From: Diplolepis rosae
Taxonomy: Eukaryota; Arthropoda; Insecta; Hymenoptera; Diplolepididae
NCBI GenBank assembly: GCA_030998225.1
Contig: JAPYXD010000716.1
Location: 186,001-250,000 of the forward strand
Reading direction: 5' to 3'
DNA length: 64,000 nt
Under the pieces are notes generated by a model. The model made no database searches. It was given only the letters and a program-made list of their open reading frames with translations, and was not told the DNA's origin. Shown here piece after piece: positions 59,498-64,000 of the stretch (position 1 is the stretch's first letter; every line of letters starts with the position of its first letter). The translations under genes were made by a program, and so were the position numbers.

Positions 59498-60182
59498 CAC
59501 CCTTCAGACGATTAAGAATGTACAACATTGTCCGACAACAATAAACACTATGTCATAATTAAGTGCTTATTATGTACCAATTCATGCCACAAGAATTGAA
59601 TTTTGTGCTCCGTAACTTTTTTCAAAAACATGTTGTAATGCCACCTGCGCATAAAAGTAGCACTACAATTTCTACATAATTGTTACATAACAGTTCTCAC
59701 AAAATATTATCCCAATTGTTTCAATTATGTAACATTTCTGATTGTTTTCTCTGTTTTTTGTCAAACTTAGGTACCTATTTGCGAAATTCTATTAATGCAA
59801 ATAAGAATATAAACCCCGAATGTAAAACGATGAAAAAAAATAATATCCATGAAGAATGTACTGTGACTTGAAGTATTTTATTATTATTCAACCATTAAAA
59901 CTTGTTTACAAAGAAATATTTTTTAATTTCTATTCATATTCTAAAAATATTCTTTCCAGTGAAAGTGGTAATCTAATACATTTTAATTATCAAAAGAACA
60001 AATGATGTCAGGCTTATGTTCTTGTTTCTTTCTTGAATAATAAGATGATCATGAATCATATTAGTGGTAAATTTATTAATTCTTGATGAAATCGCTTGAA
60101 ATATAATTCTTTTGAATTTTCAGAGCATACAGAGAAATTTTAAGCAAAATTAGGAAGAGAGTATTTACAGAAGTCTAAAATA

Positions 60183-60240
60183 ATGAAATTTGTGGTTCAT
60201 GCAGTATTTTATGCGTTTCTCGCATTGGCTTGTTCTGAAG
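60183..60240 (+). CDS. signal-peptide exon of copy 4 (partial)
   Basis: ATG at 60183 opens MKFVVHAVFYAFLALACSE and ends phase 1 at a GTAATT donor, exactly like exon 1 of copies 1-3. No second exon is visible in the roughly 1 kb before the next signal exon at 61231. It could be a remnant of a deleted copy or an alternative first exon of the gene continuing at 63833. Confidence 0.6.
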
Positions 60241-61230
60241 GTAATTAATCACCAAGTTAAATTTTTTACGCGCTTCATGCAGTACATAAAAAAAATTTAT
60301 GAAAAAAAATAGTTAAGGGTGTAGTTCCGAAAAGCGAATTTTCATAAAGCTTGTGCCACAAAAGAACCTTCGGAATTTAAATGGCTCCGATTGAAACGGA
60401 TAGAAGATGTGTCTCTTATTGGTTTCGGTCACGATCGGGTTAACCTTAAGTTTATCCTGGATTTTACGTTTACATGAAATAAAAATTTCAATTTAACATG
60501 CAAAATTTTTCCATGGCAATTACATCAGTAAGAACTTTTAACCTTGTACATACATTTTTTTGATGATAGCCCTTTTGTTAGTAAAACAAGGAAAGAAGTA
60601 CAAAACGTGTTTTTTACTCAAGATTTACTTTAAATATTTGCTCTTAGTTCTCTCAAGAAGAAATTATTTGAAAATTTTGTGGAATCTAAGCAACTAACGA
60701 TTTCTCAATATCATTTTATTCCAAAGAATTTTTAATTTATAATATATTAATATTCATTATATATTAACTCATTCTAGTAAGATAATTATTTTAATTTATA
60801 AAATATCTTCCTGAAAATTTGGTAAACATTAAGTAAACTGGAAAATTTTGAAAACAAGAATTTGGTCACGTTTTCCTGCTGATTTAGTCCATTTATGAAC
60901 GTTAAAACCTTAATTTCATTTTAGTTTCAATTGAACGGTTCAAAAAATAAAATTTTAACTTAAAAATTAATTTTTCTAGTAATAGTTTTCGTTCTGTAAG
61001 TTGGGAACCTACCACACCCTACCGAATCCGATTGAATCCGAATCAATAAAAGTATAATAAAAATTGATGAAGTGTAAATAAGCTCACTGTCAACTTTATT
61101 TAGACATTTTTGAAAAGCATAAAGTAATAATTTATTTCGAAATTACAAGATACTCACGGATACTAATGTCCATATATAGAGCCGCAATCGACATTAACTA
61201 CAGTACACTTATGAAAACCTAAATAAAACA

Positions 61231-61288
61231 ATGGAATTCATGATTATTGCAGTAATTAGTGCTTTTTTGAAATTATCTAATGCTAAAG
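61231..61288 (+). CDS. signal-peptide exon of copy 5 (partial)
   Basis: MEFMIIAVISAFLKLSNAK ending phase 1 before GTAACT; same length (58 nt) and phase as the other family first exons. CATATATAGAG at 61171 lies about 60 bp upstream of the ATG and is a plausible TATA box. A charged Lys14 inside the hydrophobic core makes this a weaker signal peptide than its relatives. Confidence 0.6.
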
Positions 61289-62784
61289 GTAACTGTGTAC
61301 ATTCATTTTATAACGTTTCATATCCTCAATAATCAATATAAAAATGAATATATTTTTAATAATTGAGTCTCTGTACATATATCCTTATAAAAAATTTAAG
61401 AGCGCAACTGTTTGCCCCTATGTTAAAAAGTGTACCTGATGTTATTCTTGAATAAAACACTGTTAGAAATGTCCTAGGGGGTATGTATGCAAAAGTTGCC
61501 CCTGCTCGTATCCGGTTGATATTAACACCATAGATGGGTATCCATGTGACGTAATTTTCCGAAACTCGTAAGTTGAGTGAATTTAAAAAACAGTTTCATA
61601 ATTTTCAGCTAGAAAGTGTTCAATATTCCGATACTTATCTTTGGAAATTCTAATACTTGCAATAGGAAAAATTTTACGTTTTGGGGAACTTAATTTTGAT
61701 GCAGTTACATGTAACTGAAAATTTTGTTACAGTTTTGTAATTTTATGATGAATTGTATAAAAATTCTGTCACAGTTTGGTTGTTTTAAGATGAATTTTAT
61801 AAAAATTTAGTTGAGTTTCGTAATATTAAGAAAAATTTCAGAAAATTCAGTACGATATCCGAAATTTTAAGATACCTTTACTCAAAAACATCATAAATAT
61901 CGTCAAATTATACATTAACTTTGTAAAAAAATTTTTTTGTGGGTTTCCGAATATTTCTAACGGTGAATGCTATACGATATTGTCTTAGTAATTTTATACT
62001 TTTACAGTCTGACATTTTTTTTAATCTTGGATAATTTAGTTGAAAAATAGGATTTTCGATATTCAATGGTATTTTTTAAATAAAAAAATAAAAAATATAC
62101 ATCTTATAAAAAATGGTTCTGCAAAAATTTTGAGATCCTTTCAAGAATATTTTCTAGAAATAGTATGGAAAATTTTATCTCGAATAAAATAATATCTGAT
62201 CAAGGGCCAGTTGATTCACCTTCTAATAAGTTCCAAATAAATTTATTCCACGAGATTTAACATGCGATAAATTTACCTGGAAGTTATCAGAAACCTAGAG
62301 AACCCAAAGGAATACACTCCCCGATCTTAACCCCTTAACCTACAACTACGGACATAGCCCGTAGTAGATGATCGGGAGTTTAATTTAATTAATTAATTAA
62401 TTAATCGAGGAGGTCCAGCCCTCATTATAAAAATGCACCTGAAAAGCACTTAGGCCATGCGTTCAAAGAAGATAAAAACGGACGTTGATAGACTACTTTT
62501 GTTTTCAAAAGTGAAAAAAAGTTGAATTTTAGCAAGATATATCGAAAACTTTTTTTCAATTTCGAAACCAAAAATAGTCTATATACGTTCACTTTTATCT
62601 TCTCTACGATTTCCAAAATTAAATTAAAATAAAGTAAGGGATATCAAAAAATACCATTTCTTATCAGAGAATAAAATTTATTTCAAAACTTCAGGTACAA
62701 ATATTTACTTTGTAGAAAATGTCTACTTTGCCAACTTTTAACACTCAATTATTTCATAACTATTTATTTAAAAAATTATCAAAT
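61289..62784. other. intronic AT-rich stretch
   Basis: A run of TTAATTAATTAATTAA at about 62385 and one arm of the AAAACGGAC repeat at 62460-62600. The 63-aa minus-strand frame is repeat-derived. No exon seen. Confidence 0.35.
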
Positions 62785-62875
62785 CGTATATGACGTCGTA
62801 AATCACATTCTAAACGACATCGCATACTATCCCAAATTACGATGTCGTTTACGATGTCTTATTTTACAATAGGGT
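62785..62875. repeat. ACGATGTCG dyad array, third copy
   Basis: TATGACGTCGTAAATCACAT, CTAAACGACATCGCATACTA and ACGATGTCGTTTACGATGTC in 90 bp; an AT-shifted relative of the arrays at 42000 and 44233. Confidence 0.5.
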
Positions 62876-63007
62876 TCAATTACATTTACACAATTTTGCA
62901 TTAAATCTTGGTTTTGTTGTAATAACTAAAAATAAAAAATATCTGTAATTTATATTTTTATTTCCATAAGATATACAGAATATTTTCCAACACAATGAAC
63001 TGCAAGC

Positions 63008-63180
63008 CTTAAGGGTGTGTGATACTTAGGAAATCAGCAAATTATATTCATTTTAGGTTTTACATGTTTAAGTCTAAAGTACATAAAATTTCATTTTAAA
63101 AATTTGGGAAATGGTACAGAAGATAAAAACGGACGTAGATAGACTAATTTTGGTTGCAAAATTGAAGAAAACTGCACTCT
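63008..63180. repeat. TTAAGG MITE, one-ended copy
   Basis: Starts TTAAGGGTGTGTGATACTTA and follows the element at 26184 (AAGTACATAAAAT, TTTGGGAAATG, AAAACGGACGTAGATAGACT) but lacks the right end. Confidence 0.5.
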
Positions 63181-63349
63181 AAAAGAAAGGCACCATTTCT
63201 CTTTTGATAGTAATATTATTCATCGAAATGTCGACGGCAAACAAAATATTGTGCCCGATGAATGGGCACACTTTCCTTCTGACGCTTTTTGGTGGTAAAG
63301 TCGTACACCCACAAACAGCACACTGAATTACGTATTTTTCATCCATCAT
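63179..63349 (-). other. small Cys-rich open frame, unrecognised
   Basis: A 56-aa minus-strand frame from ATG 63349 begins MMDEKYVIQCAVCGCTTLPP and contains four Cys in the first 28 residues. The sequence upstream on this strand (63410-63480) turns GC-rich. It may be a first exon of a zinc-binding protein or a transposon piece; part overlaps the TTAAGG repeat. Low support. Confidence 0.2.
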
Positions 63350-63832
63350 AACGCACAATCACTCACAATGAATTGTTAAATACTTGTAATGACTTGTAAA
63401 TAACAATGGCGGAACTCATACGAAGCCAGTTCCCCTTTCCGCACTCCGCTCGCCTGCGACCACTAGCGCGCGTACAACTGTGTGCATGAACTAAAAATTT
63501 TAATAATGCTACGCGACACCTCATCCATTAGAGGTTGACGGATCCTGGATATAGCGCACGTGTTCTGTCCATATTCTTACCATGTCAGCAATGTCACTTT
63601 TTTTCATTTTACGATCATCTCAAACAATACGAGGCACCGGAACGGAACTACCGACGCGAACGGACGTGTTCCTTTAGTCTCGTGCTCACGAGTGTCTCGA
63701 AAGTTGTTTACATACAAAGCTGTTTACACATATAAATAAAACCGTGTATGTGAAAGTGTTATAGGAAGGAAGTACTGTACAAACTCAGCATAAAAACAAA
63801 TTCATTAGGGCGTCAGGTGTTTCTGTTTACAG

Positions 63833-64000
63833 GAGCACTTGCACCTAAACCCAAAATCAAAATGATGCCAATCCTACAGAAAACCCAACAAAAGAATTCA
63901 TACGCACATGTAGCTGATCAACCTCAGTTTCCAACAAGAGAACATGCAATTATCTTAGACTCTATTGAAGGAATCACAATCCAAGAGTACACCTTAGCAG
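63833..64000 (+). CDS. second exon of an S1 pseudoprotease copy (partial, cut by window end)
   Basis: A strong acceptor (GTGTTTCTGTTTACAG) is followed by 168 open bases; in phase 1, as required by the signal exons at 60183 and 61231, it reads ALAPKPKIKMMPILQ... Its KMMPILQ...SYAHV aligns with KMLPSVQ...LTYVR of copy 2, and HAIILDSIEG...EYTLA with the FCGGSLIS-to-TAAHC segment. Similarity is weak; homology is inferred mainly from position, phase and the KM.P..Q pattern. Confidence 0.55.

Overview
This is AT-rich nuclear DNA from an insect. GT-AG introns, arthropod-type signal-peptide exons, several mariner subfamilies, hAT-, piggyBac- and P/hAT-like short elements and a solo LTR all point that way. 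A parasitoid or gall-forming hymenopteran is my best guess, from the style of the repeats and the secreted-protease family, but that is inference. There are no prokaryotic operons, rRNA genes or CRISPR arrays.

Left part (1 to about 25.9 kb): essentially gene-poor. It holds many short foldback or terminal-inverted-repeat (TIR) elements, including seven copies of one family built from the motif ACTGATTCAATCAGTGAAAA between 8.7 and 20.3 kb. It also holds a 1-kb element packed with GTTACATAAC-like palindromes (16.6-17.6 kb), a 2.3-kb degenerate minisatellite (21.6-23.9 kb), a tRNA-like segment on the minus strand (about 25.0 kb), and one plausible short coding exon on the minus strand (7226-7365).

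Right part (26 to 64 kb): a tandem, head-to-tail cluster, all on the plus strand, of secreted proteins with a chymotrypsin-like (S1) fold that have lost the catalytic His and Ser. Copy 1 (25992-34094) has in-frame stops and looks like a pseudogene. Copy 2 (40070-49764, 264 aa) and copy 3 (51797-59497, 271 aa) can be assembled without a break as five exons each, with identical intron phases. Copies 4 and 5 are represented by signal-peptide exons (60183 and 61231) and a partial second exon running off the window (63833). In copies 2 and 3 the catalytic-serine loop (normally GDSGGP) reads ERRGD, so an RGD tripeptide sits at the same residue position (184-186) in both.

The introns of these genes are full of mobile DNA: a 3.5-kb near-palindrome (40533-44056) that itself carries a TTAA-flanked insertion in one arm only, nested mariners (31.7, 37.9, 46.2, 48.0, 52.4 and 57.3 kb; another lies between genes at 50.6 kb), a LINE fragment, a Tc1 remnant split by a hAT-type element, and a solo LTR between copies 1 and 2. 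That the exons of copies 2 and 3 stay open while the introns are so heavily invaded suggests these pseudoproteases are still under selection. Their job is unknown; secretion, loss of catalysis and the RGD make extracellular binding (adhesion, immune modulation or venom/gland function) a reasonable hypothesis, not a demonstrated one.
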